Origin: Halalkalicoccus sp. NIPERK01
GTDB lineage: Archaea > Halobacteriota > Halobacteria > Halobacteriales > Halalkalicoccaceae
Direction of reading: 5' to 3'
DNA: 64,000 nt
Assembly (NCBI RefSeq): GCF_030287405.1
Contig: NZ_JASVVV010000002.1
Coordinates: 1 to 64,000, forward strand
The position numbers and the translations under genes were made by a program. Shown here piece after piece: positions 35,074-43,538 of the stretch (positions are counted from its first letter, which is position 1; each line of letters starts with the position of its first letter). The notes beneath the pieces were generated by a model. The model did not search any database and was not told where the DNA came from. It worked only from the letters and a program-made list of their open reading frames with translations.

Positions 35074-35289
35074 ATGAGCGACGAGGAGGGCCGGACGGCG
35101 GGCGACGGGGATGAAGGCGACGGTCTCGGAGGGATGCTCCTGATGATCGGCTTTCTCGACGTGCTGTTGCTCGGGGTCGCGCTCTACGCGTTCTCGCTCA
35201 GCGATCCGACGGTCGGAACGGGGATCCTCGCGCTCGCACTCCTGCTCACGGGGATCGACGTGTGGCTCTACCGGCGTGGCTCCTTCTGA
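35074..35289 (+). CDS. Small two-TM membrane protein (71 aa)
   Basis: A 71-residue protein with an acidic N-terminus (MSDEEGRTAGDGDEGDGLGG) and two hydrophobic segments, LLMIGFLDVLLLGVALYAFS and VGTGILALALLLTGIDVWLY, ending in a basic RRGSF tail. Start ATG at 35074. Similar tiny proteins are widespread in haloarchaea; no function is known to me. It is in line with the GTPase upstream (37-bp gap) and the CopG-type gene downstream (32-bp gap), so a shared transcript is possible. Confidence 0.7.
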   Translation: MSDEEGRTAGDGDEGDGLGGMLLMIGFLDVLLLGVALYAFSLSDPTVGTGILALALLLTGIDVWLYRRGSF

Positions 35290-35321
35290 GGGTATATCCC
35301 CGCCGACGCCGAGTATCCACC

Positions 35322-35870
35322 ATGACCGACCGTGTGACCGTCTCGCTCGACGCCGAGTCGCGTGCGGCCCTCGACACGCTGGTTTCCGAAACCGGCGACG
35401 GGCAAAGCGCCGCGGTCCGCCGGGCGCTGACCTTCTACGCCGCGAATCTCGAGGCCGCCGAGACGGACGTGAGCGCCGACCTCCAGCAATACCACCGCCT
35501 GCTCTCGACGGGCGAACACGTCCTGCTCGACGTCGATTTCCTCCACTGTTTCCTCGAGTACGTCTACCGCGAGGGCGAGCCCGACCCCGAGTTCCAGTCC
35601 GCCGCCGACCGCGTCGCGGACTTCCACGCCGCCGAGTACGCGGAGCGGTTCTCGGATCTGAGCGACGTCCTCGAGTGGCTCTCACTGTGTGGTTTCCTCA
35701 GCGTCCGCGGGGTCGAAGACGGGACCTACCACGTCGTCTTCCCCTCCGAACCCACCAAGCGGTTCATGCTCCGTTTCGTCGAGCGCTCGACGGCCGACCT
35801 ACCCTTCGAGGTCGACGTTGAGGAGGGGGTCGCCAAGGCGCTGCTCACTCGTCGAGAGCGGAGCGGATAA
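35322..35870 (+). CDS. Ribbon-helix-helix (CopG-type) regulator
   Basis: A 182-residue protein with an N-terminal RHH DNA-binding motif (DRVTVSLDAESRAALDTLVS, GQSAAVRRALTFYAANLEAA) and a longer acidic C-terminal domain of about 130 residues (VLLDVDFLHCFLEYVYREGE, FSDLSDVLEWLSLCGFLSVR) that could bind a ligand or mediate oligomerisation. The ATG at 35322 is used; the upstream open frame overlaps the previous gene. The stop is 5 bp before a set of three GTTCATAC half-sites that precede the NRAMP-like/hydantoinase operon. RHH proteins bind such spaced half-sites, so it is the natural candidate regulator of that operon. Confidence 0.8.
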   Translation: MTDRVTVSLDAESRAALDTLVSETGDGQSAAVRRALTFYAANLEAAETDVSADLQQYHRLLSTGEHVLLDVDFLHCFLEYVYREGEPDPEFQSAADRVADFHAAEYAERFSDLSDVLEWLSLCGFLSVRGVEDGTYHVVFPSEPTKRFMLRFVERSTADLPFEVDVEEGVAKALLTRRERSG

Positions 35871-35874
35871 CGAG

Positions 35875-35925
35875 TTCATACACGTGACAGCACGCGTATG
35901 AACGCGTCTCAATAAGGTTCATACC
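35875..35925. promoter_or_regulatory. Three-half-site operator before NRAMP-hyuAB operon
   Basis: GTTCATAC at 35875-35882, its exact complement GTATGAAC at 35897-35904, and GTTCATAC again at 35918-35925. Starts are 22 and 21 bp apart, about two helical turns, so all lie on one DNA face. The third half-site follows AATAAG (35912-35917), a plausible TATA element about 52 nt before the operon start. Strong candidate operator, perhaps for the RHH protein encoded just upstream. Confidence 0.7.
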
Positions 35926-35966
35926 CCGTGACCGGGTTCGTGAGGTCATAGCATGGGAGAGAACGC

Positions 35967-37172
35967 ATGGCACTGAGGGATCGGCTGAGAGCGATCGGGC
36001 CGGGGGCGATCGTCGCGGCGGCGTTCGTCGGGCCCGGCACGGTAACGACCGCGAGCGTCATCGGCGCGGGGTACGCCTACGTGCTGGTCTGGACGATCGC
36101 CTTCTCGATCGTCGCGACGATCGTCCTCCAGGAGATGAGCGCCCGTCTGGGGCTCGTCTCCCGGGAAGGGCTGGGCGAGGCGCTCAGGGACGAGTTCGAC
36201 CACCCCGCCGCGAAGACCGCGAGCGTCGTCCTCGTCGTGAGCGCGATCGGGATCGGCACCGCGGCCTTCCAGACGGGGAACATCGTCGGCGGCGCGGCCG
36301 GACTCGCGACCATCACCGGGATCGAGGCGAGCGTCTGGGGGCCGCTGATCGGCCTGGTCGCGGCGGGGCTGCTCTGGACGGGAAATTATAAACTGATCGA
36401 GCGGACCTTCGTCGCGCTGGTGATCGTCATGGGCCTTGCGTTCGTCGCGAACGCGGTCCTCGTGCGGCCCGACCTCGGCTCGCTGGGTCGGGGGTTCGTC
36501 CCCGCCGTTCCGGAGGGGTCGGCCTACCTCATTGCGGGATTGATCGGGACGACGGTCGTGGGCTACAACCTCTTCCTGCACGCGAGCACGGTCCAGGAGC
36601 GCTGGGACGGGCCCGCGGACCTCGCGGAATGTCGGACCGACACCGTCGCCTCGGTCCTGTTCGGCGGCGCGATCACCCTTTCCATCGTTATCACCGCCGC
36701 CGCGGTCTTCCCCGCGGGCACCGAGATCGGCGACGTCGGCGAGATGGCCAACCAGCTCGAACCGCTGTTCGGCGGGCTGGCGCTGACCTTCTTCGCGGTC
36801 GGCCTCTTCGCCGCGGGCTTCACGAGCGCGATGAGCGCGCCGCTCGCCGGGGCGTACGCCACCGCCGGGGCGCTGGGCTGGGACGTGGACCTGAAATCCA
36901 CGCGGTTCAGGGCGATCTGGCTCGCGATCCTCGGCACTGGAACGGTCTTCTCGGGACTGGGCTACGACCCCGTTCAGGTGATCGTCTTCGCGCAGGTCGC
37001 CAACGGGATCCTGCTTCCCATACTGGCCGTGTTCCTCATCTACGCGATGAACAACGACGGCCTGCTCGGCAAGCACACCAACACCACCGTGCAGAACGCG
37101 CTGGGGGCGATCGTCACGCTCGTCGTGATCGGCATCGGACTGCAGACGCTGTACGACACGCTCGTACTATGA
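35967..37172 (+). CDS. NRAMP-fold transporter lacking the DPGN metal motif
   Basis: Eleven-helix LeuT-fold membrane carrier of the NRAMP family, 401 residues. Canonical metal carriers have DPGN in helix 1 and a Met (MPH) in helix 6. Here helix 1 reads AAAFVGPGTVTTASVIGAG, with Gly22 and Thr25 replacing the Asp and Asn, and the helix-6 region reads VVGYNLFLHASTVQERW without the Met. Metal transport is therefore doubtful. The stop overlaps hyuA by 4 bp, making it the first gene of a hydantoinase/oxoprolinase operon. B. subtilis ycsG, an NRAMP relative, likewise sits in the 5-oxoprolinase (pxp) cluster. I infer uptake of a cyclic amide such as 5-oxoproline or a hydantoin. Confidence 0.82.
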   Translation: MALRDRLRAIGPGAIVAAAFVGPGTVTTASVIGAGYAYVLVWTIAFSIVATIVLQEMSARLGLVSREGLGEALRDEFDHPAAKTASVVLVVSAIGIGTAAFQTGNIVGGAAGLATITGIEASVWGPLIGLVAAGLLWTGNYKLIERTFVALVIVMGLAFVANAVLVRPDLGSLGRGFVPAVPEGSAYLIAGLIGTTVVGYNLFLHASTVQERWDGPADLAECRTDTVASVLFGGAITLSIVITAAAVFPAGTEIGDVGEMANQLEPLFGGLALTFFAVGLFAAGFTSAMSAPLAGAYATAGALGWDVDLKSTRFRAIWLAILGTGTVFSGLGYDPVQVIVFAQVANGILLPILAVFLIYAMNNDGLLGKHTNTTVQNALGAIVTLVVIGIGLQTLYDTLVL

Positions 37173-39151
37173 CGGGAACACACATCGGGATCGACGTCGG
37201 CGGCACGTTCACCGACGTGGCGCTCTACGACGACGGCGACCTCACGACGGCGAAGGTACCGAGTACGGCGGATCAGAGCGTCGGCGTGATGGAGGGGATC
37301 GAGAAGGCCTGCGAGGAGGCGGGGGTCAGTCCTCCTGAAATCGACGCTTTCAGCCACGCGATGACCGTCTCGGTCAACGCGTTGCTCGAACGCAAGGGGG
37401 CGAAGACGGCGCTCGTGACCACCGAGGGCTTTCGTGACGTGCTGGAGATCGGCCGGCAGGCCCGACCCGACCTCTACGACCTCGACGCGGAGAAGCCCGC
37501 GCCGCTGGTGCCCCGGAAGCGCCGGTTCGAGATCGACGAGCGCACCACCCCCGAGGGGATCGAGCAGGAGGTCGACGAGGACGAGGTCCGCGAACTCGTC
37601 CGCGGGATCGACACCAGCGTCGAGAGCGTCGCGGTCTGCCTGCTACACGCCTACGCCCACGACGGCAACGAGCGACGGGTCGCTGAGGTACTGCGCGAGG
37701 AACTCGATGTCCCCGTCTCGACCTCCAGCGGGGTGCTCGCCGAATTCAGGGAGTTCGAGCGGTGTTCGACGACGGCGGTCGACGCCTACGTCACGCCCGC
37801 GATCGACTCGTACGTCGGACGGCTCGCAGAACGCGCCGCGGAGGCGGGCGTCCCGACGCCACGGATCATGCAGTCGAACGGCGGGACCGCCGAGGCCGAA
37901 ACCGTGAGGGAACACGCCGTTACGACCACCCTCTCGGGGCCGGCGGCGGGCGTCGTCGGCGCGGGGGCCACAGTCTCCCGAAAAGGGGGGCTCGTGACCT
38001 TCGACATGGGCGGGACCTCCAGCGACGTAAGCCTCGTCCGTGAGGGCGAGATCGAGCGCACGACCAGCGCGGAGATCGACGGACTTCCCATCGGGGTCCC
38101 GATGGTCGACGTCAACACGGTGGGCGCGGGCGGCGGGTCGATCGCGTGGGTCGACTCGGGCGGGGCGCTCCGGGTCGGTCCCCGTTCCGCAGGCGCACAG
38201 CCGGGTCCGGCCTGCTACGGCAAGGGCGGCCAGCGCGCGACCGTGACCGACGCGAACGTCGTTCTCGGGTATATCGGCCCGGGGACGGCACTGGGCGGCG
38301 AACTCACCCTCGACGTCGAGGCTGCTCACGAAGCCCTCGAGAGCCTCGCCGACGAGGCCGGCCTGGCGGACGCCCTCGAAGCCGCTCGCGGGGTCTACCG
38401 GGTCGCGAACGCGAACATGGCTCGCGCGGTGCGGTCGGTGACGGTCGAGCGGGGCTACGACCCCCGCGGGTTCGGGCTGGTCGCCTTCGGCGGGGCCGGC
38501 CCGATGCACGCCGTTTCGCTCGCCGACTCGCTCGACATCGAACGGGTGGTCGTCCCCCGACCCGCGGGCGTGCTTTCCGCCTTCGGCCTGCTCGCGGCCG
38601 ACGAGAAACACGACGCCGTCCGCACCCACCGAACCCCGCTGGCGGACGCCGATCCCGCCGAGGTCGAGGCGGTGTATTCGGATCTCGAACGGCGGGTCCG
38701 CGAGGAGACCGCCACCGGCGATCCAGTGATCGAGCGGGCGGCCGACTGCCGGTACGTCGGCCAGAGCTTCGAACTCACGGTGGAGGTCGAGGGGTTCGAC
38801 GCCGACGCGCTCGAGGAGCGCTTTCACGCGGCCCACGATCAGGCCTACGGCTATCGGATGGACGAGGCGGTCGAACTCGTCAACCTCCGGGCGACGGCGA
38901 CGGTCCCGCGGGAGGCTCCGCGGGTCGTCTACGGGGGCGGGGGCGACTCCGTCCTCGGCGATCGCGAGGCGTACTTCCCCGATACCGGCCGGCGCGAGGC
39001 GACGATCTACGACCGCGACCGGATCGCGCCCGGCGAGCGGGTCGCGGGACCCGCGGTGCTCGAACAGGCGGAAAGCACGACCGTCCTGCCTCCAGAGTGG
39101 GTCGGGGAGGTCGATTCGGCGGGGACGCTCACCGCGAGGAGGGAGGACTGA
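37169..39151 (+). CDS. hyuA: Hydantoinase/oxoprolinase subunit A
   Basis: ATP-dependent ring-opening enzyme, A (ATPase) subunit; family includes N-methylhydantoinase, 5-oxoprolinase and acetone/acetophenone carboxylase. The 660-residue product has the N-terminal domain MTGTHIGIDVGGTFTDVALY (phosphate-binding loop), then the actin-like ATPase core LVTFDMGGTSSDVSLVREGE, VDVNTVGAGGGSIAWVDSGG, RVGPRSAGAQPGPACYGKGG and FGLVAFGGAGPMHAVSLADS. Length is typical of archaeal HyuA. It overlaps the transporter upstream by 4 bp and hyuB downstream by 1 bp. The ring substrate cannot be read from the sequence. Confidence 0.92.
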   Translation: MTGTHIGIDVGGTFTDVALYDDGDLTTAKVPSTADQSVGVMEGIEKACEEAGVSPPEIDAFSHAMTVSVNALLERKGAKTALVTTEGFRDVLEIGRQARPDLYDLDAEKPAPLVPRKRRFEIDERTTPEGIEQEVDEDEVRELVRGIDTSVESVAVCLLHAYAHDGNERRVAEVLREELDVPVSTSSGVLAEFREFERCSTTAVDAYVTPAIDSYVGRLAERAAEAGVPTPRIMQSNGGTAEAETVREHAVTTTLSGPAAGVVGAGATVSRKGGLVTFDMGGTSSDVSLVREGEIERTTSAEIDGLPIGVPMVDVNTVGAGGGSIAWVDSGGALRVGPRSAGAQPGPACYGKGGQRATVTDANVVLGYIGPGTALGGELTLDVEAAHEALESLADEAGLADALEAARGVYRVANANMARAVRSVTVERGYDPRGFGLVAFGGAGPMHAVSLADSLDIERVVVPRPAGVLSAFGLLAADEKHDAVRTHRTPLADADPAEVEAVYSDLERRVREETATGDPVIERAADCRYVGQSFELTVEVEGFDADALEERFHAAHDQAYGYRMDEAVELVNLRATATVPREAPRVVYGGGGDSVLGDREAYFPDTGRREATIYDRDRIAPGERVAGPAVLEQAESTTVLPPEWVGEVDSAGTLTARRED

Positions 39152-40734
39152 TGGACGCGATAACACTGGAGATACTCAGAAACCAGCTCGAAAGCATCGC
39201 CGAGGAGATGGGACAGGTGCTGATCACGGGGGCGTACTCCCCGAACATCAAGGAACGGCGGGACTGTTCGACCGCGCTGTTCGATTCTGCGGGGCGGATG
39301 GTCGCACAGGCCGAACACATCCCGGTCCATCTGGGCGCGATGCCCGAGGCCGTCGAGACGGTCCGCGAGCGCGACCCGCACCCGGGCGACGTCTACGTGC
39401 TGAACGACCCCTTCGCGGGCGGAACGCACCTGCCCGACATCACGATGGTCTCGCCGCTCACGGTGCGAGAGGAGATCGTCGGCTACGCCGTCTCCAGAGC
39501 GCACCACGCCGACGTCGGCGGCTCGACCCCGGGGAGCATGCCCGCCGGGGCCCGCGAGATCTACGAGGAGGGGCTTCGCCTGCCGGCGGTTCGGCTCGTC
39601 AGCGAGGGCGAGACGAACGACGACGTGATGGACCTCCTGCTCGCGAACGTCCGCAACGCCGGGGAGCGCCGTGCGGACCTGCGCGCCCAACTCGCGGCGA
39701 ACGACCGCGCCGAAGAACGATTGGGGGATCTCTTCGCCGAACACGGCGAGGGCGTGGTCCGCGAGGGGTTCGACGCCGTGATCGACTACTCGCGCGAGCG
39801 GATCGAGAGCGAGATCCGCGACCTTCCGGACGGCACGTACGAGGCGACCGACGTGATGGAGGGCGACGGGATCAGCGAGGAGGACATCCCGATCGAGGCG
39901 GCGGTCACGATCGAGGGCGAGTCGATCGGGGTGGACTTCTCGGGGACCGCAGCGCAGGTCCCGGGCAACGTCAACGCCCCGCTGGCGGTGGCCAAGAGCG
40001 CCGTCTACTTCGTCGTGCGCTGTGTCACGGACCCCGAGATCCCGCCGAACCACGGCTGTTACGCGCCCGTCTCGGTTCGCGCGCCCGAGGGCTCGCTGCT
40101 GAACCCGCGGTCGCCCGCGGCGGTAGTGGGTGGAAACGTCGAGACGAGCCAGCGCGTCACCGACACCGTCTTCCTCGCGCTCGCAAAGGCCGCGCCGGAG
40201 CGGGTGCCCGCACAGGGCCAGGGGACGATGAACAACCTCACGGTCGGCGGGCGGAGCGGCGAGTTCGCCTACTACGAGACGATCGGCGGCGGCTTCGGCG
40301 CGCGCGCCGGAAAGGACGGCATGGACGGCGTTCAAGTGGGCATGACCAACACGCTCAACACGCCCATCGAATCCCTCGAGACCGAGTACCCGCTGCGCGT
40401 CGAGGAGTATTCCCTGAGAGCCAACAGCGGCGGGCGCGGGCGGTATCGCGGCGGCCTCGGCCTCGTGCGCTCCGTTCGCGTCGAGGAAAACGCGACCGTC
40501 TCGCTGCTCACGGAACGCCGGCGGTACGGACCTCGGGGAGTGGCCGGCGGCGAGGACGGGACGCCGGGCGAGAACCTGATCGCAGGGAAAGCGGTCCCCG
40601 CGAAGACGACGCGAGACGTGCCCGCCGGGACGCTGATCACCGTGAGAACGCCCGGCGGCGGCGGCCACGGCGACCCCGCAGAGCGCGATTCTACACTAGC
40701 TGAACGCGACCGCGAGAACGGGGTGGTCGAATGA
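39151..40734 (+). CDS. hyuB: Hydantoinase/oxoprolinase subunit B
   Basis: Catalytic partner of HyuA, 527 residues. Family stretches: MDAITLEILRNQLESIAEEM, NIKERRDCSTALFDSAGRMV, AEHIPVHLGAMPEAV, DVYVLNDPFAGGTHLPDITM, SRAHHADVGGSTPGSMPAGA (His/Asp metal-site region), PGNVNAPLAVAKSAVYFVVR and GGRSGEFAYYETIGGGFGAR. The C-terminal GGAGRGG-like turn appears as RANSGGRGRYRGGLGLVRSV. The start overlaps the hyuA stop by one base and the end overlaps the racemase-like gene by 4 bp, so the complex and its partner are made in stoichiometric coupling. Confidence 0.92.
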   Translation: MDAITLEILRNQLESIAEEMGQVLITGAYSPNIKERRDCSTALFDSAGRMVAQAEHIPVHLGAMPEAVETVRERDPHPGDVYVLNDPFAGGTHLPDITMVSPLTVREEIVGYAVSRAHHADVGGSTPGSMPAGAREIYEEGLRLPAVRLVSEGETNDDVMDLLLANVRNAGERRADLRAQLAANDRAEERLGDLFAEHGEGVVREGFDAVIDYSRERIESEIRDLPDGTYEATDVMEGDGISEEDIPIEAAVTIEGESIGVDFSGTAAQVPGNVNAPLAVAKSAVYFVVRCVTDPEIPPNHGCYAPVSVRAPEGSLLNPRSPAAVVGGNVETSQRVTDTVFLALAKAAPERVPAQGQGTMNNLTVGGRSGEFAYYETIGGGFGARAGKDGMDGVQVGMTNTLNTPIESLETEYPLRVEEYSLRANSGGRGRYRGGLGLVRSVRVEENATVSLLTERRRYGPRGVAGGEDGTPGENLIAGKAVPAKTTRDVPAGTLITVRTPGGGGHGDPAERDSTLAERDRENGVVE

Positions 40735-41429
40735 CGGGGTGGCGTCGCCTCGGCGTCGTCGTCCCCTCCTCGAACACCGCGGTCGAACGCGAATTTCCGA
40801 GATACGTTCCCGAGGACGTCTCGGTCCACGCCAGCAGGATGCCGCTGGAGTCCGTGACGAGCGAGGCGCTCGACGCGATGAGCGACCGGGCCGTCGAATG
40901 CGCGGCGCTGCTCGCCCACGCCGACGTGGACGCGGTCGCCTACGCGTGTACGACCGGGAGCCTGCTTCACGGCCCCGGGTTCGACCGCGAACTCGAGGAG
41001 GCGCTCTCGGCGGCGATCGACGGGCCGGCGGTCGCCACGGCACTGTCGGTCGACCGCGCGCTCGAAACGCTCGGCGTGGATCGGGTCGCCGTCCGCACGC
41101 CCTACAACGAGGAGTTGAACGCCCGCGAACGCGAGTATCTGGAGGCCGCGGGCTACGAGGTCACCTCGATCGAGGGGCGAGGAATCGAGGACAACACGCG
41201 GATCGGGGCGCTCACCCCCGCGGACGCCGCCCGGCAGGTCCGCGAGACGGTCGATCCCGACGCGGACGCCGTCTTCGTCTCGTGTACGAACTACCGGACG
41301 CTGTCGGCCGTCGAACCACTGGAGAGCGATCTGGGGGTGCCGGTGGTGACGAGCAACGGAGCGACGCTGTGGGACCTCTGTCGGGTCGCGGGCGTCGAGT
41401 GCGAGGGGCCGGGACGACTCTTTCGATAG
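40731..41429 (+). CDS. Asp/Glu/hydantoin racemase superfamily protein (maleate-isomerase-like)
   Basis: Two-cysteine enzyme of the Asp/Glu racemase superfamily, arylmalonate decarboxylase/maleate isomerase branch. The 232-residue product starts RRLGVVVPSSNTAVEREFPR, with Cys73 in VAYACTTGSLLHG and Cys185 in VFVSCTNYRTLSAV as the catalytic pair, and a closing PVVTSNGATLWDLCRVAG. The operon suggests it interconverts enantiomers, or a cis/trans acid, of the compound opened by HyuAB; hydantoin racemases have the same fold. The ATGA overlap with hyuB places it as last gene of the four-gene unit. Confidence 0.85.
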   Translation: MTGWRRLGVVVPSSNTAVEREFPRYVPEDVSVHASRMPLESVTSEALDAMSDRAVECAALLAHADVDAVAYACTTGSLLHGPGFDRELEEALSAAIDGPAVATALSVDRALETLGVDRVAVRTPYNEELNAREREYLEAAGYEVTSIEGRGIEDNTRIGALTPADAARQVRETVDPDADAVFVSCTNYRTLSAVEPLESDLGVPVVTSNGATLWDLCRVAGVECEGPGRLFR

Positions 41430-41606
41430 GCCGGCGGATGGCCCGCCGGTAGCGCCGACAGCGGGGACGTGTCGCGGACTGGTATCGCAGAACACCTTGA
41501 TGGTGTGTCACGACCAGTATTCACCAATGGAGGACGCGAGTCGCGGTCAGGGGGCGGCCCGAAACGATCGGGGGAACCCCGACGGTTCCGACGGCAGAGC
41601 GGGGCC

Positions 41607-42224
41607 ATGGACTATCTGAGAGTGCTCCCGCTGGCGTTCGTGATGGTCGCGGGCCCGCAGATACTCAGCGCGATCTTCCTCGCCACGAGCGAGGACTGGC
41701 GGCGCAACTCCGCCGCGTTCGTCCTCGGGGCGACGATCTCGATCAGCCTCGTCGTCACCGTCACGTACTTCTCGGGCGTCGGCGCGAGCAGGCAAGGGGC
41801 GTCGCGCGGGACGCTCCACGCCGTCGTTCTCGTCGTCCTGCTCGTCGCCATGGTGCAGGTCTACCGGGAGCGCGCGGAGTCGGAACCCCCGGCGTGGATG
41901 GGAAAGCTGGGGGCGGCGAGTCCGCGGTTCTCGTTCCGGCTTGGCTTTCTCCTCATGGGCTTTTTCCCGAGCGATCTGCTCACCTCGGTCGCCGTCGGTT
42001 CGCACCTCGCGGGCGAGGGATCCCCGCTGAGTCACGCCGCTGGGTTCCTCGCGCTCACGCTCCTGTTTCTCGCGCTCCCGTCGCTGGCCGTGCTCGCGCT
42101 CGGCCGGCGCGCCGAGCGGTGGCTCCCCGCCGCCCGCGACTGGATGAACGCGAACTCGTGGATCGTCAATGAGGCCGTCCTGCTGCTTTTCGTCGCCATG
42201 ACGCTCAGCGATCTCGTCGGGTGA
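41607..42224 (+). CDS. GAP-family (Sap-like) polytopic membrane protein
   Basis: A 205-residue membrane protein with six hydrophobic segments, beginning MDYLRVLPLAFVMVAGPQIL SAIFL-type, then AAFVLGATISISLVVTVTYF, a pair around AVVLVVLLVAMVQVY, the conserved-looking FRLGFLLMGFFPSDLLTSVA and two C-terminal helices. This is the layout of the GAP (Sap, LysE-like) family, related to exporters; no substrate is known. I chose the ATG at 41607 since the upstream part is Arg/Gly-rich. It stands alone between the racemase gene and a leftward acidic protein gene. Confidence 0.75.
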   Translation: MDYLRVLPLAFVMVAGPQILSAIFLATSEDWRRNSAAFVLGATISISLVVTVTYFSGVGASRQGASRGTLHAVVLVVLLVAMVQVYRERAESEPPAWMGKLGAASPRFSFRLGFLLMGFFPSDLLTSVAVGSHLAGEGSPLSHAAGFLALTLLFLALPSLAVLALGRRAERWLPAARDWMNANSWIVNEAVLLLFVAMTLSDLVG

Positions 42225-42233
42225 CGAGAGCCG

Positions 42234-42611
42234 TCAGTCGAACTGCTCCGCGGTGTCGACGCCGGCGACGACGCCCGAGGCACCCTCGAGCGGCGTGCTG
42301 TCGCCCTCGCTCGCGACGAACAGGGCCTCCGCTTGTCGTTCGTGGGCGCGGCGTGCGGCGTTCTCGACCGACGCATCGAGATCGTAGGGCTCGAACAGCG
42401 ACGCCCACTCGCCGGGGTCGACGGCGTAGGCGCGCCGGTCCTCGACGGTGACGTACGTGCCATCCTCGAACCCGGAGTGGCGCCCCTTCAGGTCGGCGTC
42501 GAGCAGTTTGAGCGCGTCGGCCAGTTTCTCCTCCTCGACTCCCGCGTCCTCGGCGGTCCGCGAAACGATGTCGGTCTCGATCGCCGTCGTGCGGACGGTG
42601 TCGTCTGCCAT
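42234..42611 (-). CDS. Acidic conserved haloarchaeal protein (125 aa)
   Basis: A soluble, strongly acidic 125-residue protein. The N-terminal half is helical (IVSRTAEDAGVEEEKLADAL, KLLDADLKGRHSGFEDGTYV) and the C-terminal half contains ENAARRAHERQAEALFVASE. It has no cysteines and no membrane segment. I do not recognise a functional family; similar uncharacterised proteins occur in haloarchaea. Its 3' end is 9 bp from the convergent GAP gene. The next gene upstream on the same strand (UbiA) ends 42 bp before its start, so co-transcription with the prenyltransferase is possible. Confidence 0.65.
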   Translation of the reverse strand: MADDTVRTTAIETDIVSRTAEDAGVEEEKLADALKLLDADLKGRHSGFEDGTYVTVEDRRAYAVDPGEWASLFEPYDLDASVENAARRAHERQAEALFVASEGDSTPLEGASGVVAGVDTAEQFD

Positions 42612-42653
42612 GTCCCCGGGTTCGAACGCGGCCGGAGTAAAGGTGGGGGCCGG

Positions 42654-43502
42654 CTACAGCGGCCGGAAGTAGACCGCCGCGAGCAGGAGGGCGAGAAAGA
42701 CGTACGCACCCCGCACGAGCAGCATGGTCGCGACCTCCGGGTCTGCTCGTCGGGAGACCGCCGCCACGGCGCCGAACGCGAGCGCCGCGAGGGTCGTCCC
42801 CGGCGGAAATATTCCGAGGAGAGCGAACCCGACCACCAGCGCCAGCGCGAGGACCATCAGGCCGTAGGCGGCGCTCCGGGCACGTGCGGGACCGAGGGCG
42901 ACCGCCACGGTCCGCTTCTCGATCGAGACGTCGTAGGCGTAGTCCTGCTGGTCGTCGATGACCTTCACGCCCGACAGCAAGGCGAGAAAGACCAGCGAGA
43001 AGGCGAGCGCGATCGGCTCTAGAGAACGCGTCTGGACGTAAAAGCCCCCGAGGATGGCCAGCGCGATCCCCGCCGGGTAGCCCGTGGTCGTGGTGATCGG
43101 GTTGGTGTCGAGTTGCGGGGCGTGGTGATACGCGATGAGCCACGTCGGCAGCGTGAGCAGCGCGGCGGGGGGACCGACGAGTAACCAGAGCGCGACGAGA
43201 CAGGCGAAAAACAGGGCCGTCGCGCCCGCGAGCGCGCGCTTGCAGCCGGCCTCCGAGAGCGGGTGGTCGTCGTCCTCGCCCCGAAGGTAGAAGTCGACGT
43301 AGCCGTCCTTGACGTGGGCGGTGTAAACGGCGGCGAAGATCGCCGTCGCGTGGAGCGCACCCAATGAAAGCGAGAACTCCCCGGCGAGGGCGCTCCCGAA
43401 CCACGAGGCGGCGATCGGCGGCAGCATGAACACGGGGTGGATCTGCGAGAGAAGGGCCGTGAAATCGCGTCGAACCCCCCGCCCGTGGCGTGCGAAAGCC
43501 AT
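42654..43502 (-). CDS. UbiA-family prenyltransferase
   Basis: Intramembrane prenyltransferase that attaches an isoprenoid to an aromatic ring or lipid precursor (menaquinone, archaeal lipid or similar). The 282-residue product has about eight TM helices and the two Asp-rich motifs: the first in HVKDGYVDFYLRGEDD, the second in VKVIDDQQDYAYDVSIEKRT (DxxxD type). The ATG at 43502 (MAFARHGRG) is used; the preceding in-frame codons are Pro/Thr-rich. The second motif followed by EKRTVAVALG is typical of UbiA homologues in halophiles. Which lipid or quinone is made cannot be told; no men or lipid genes are adjacent. Confidence 0.85.
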   Translation of the reverse strand: MAFARHGRGVRRDFTALLSQIHPVFMLPPIAASWFGSALAGEFSLSLGALHATAIFAAVYTAHVKDGYVDFYLRGEDDDHPLSEAGCKRALAGATALFFACLVALWLLVGPPAALLTLPTWLIAYHHAPQLDTNPITTTTGYPAGIALAILGGFYVQTRSLEPIALAFSLVFLALLSGVKVIDDQQDYAYDVSIEKRTVAVALGPARARSAAYGLMVLALALVVGFALLGIFPPGTTLAALAFGAVAAVSRRADPEVATMLLVRGAYVFLALLLAAVYFRPL

Positions 43503-43538
43503 GGAGGGAGTTCGGCCGGGTGTCACATAGTTGTAGGG

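Noticed and set aside
41527-41619. 30-codon upstream open frame (MEDASRGQGAARND...) overlapping the GAP-family start
   Set aside because: Could be a leader peptide, but there is no SD or conservation evidence; composition looks like chance GC sequence.
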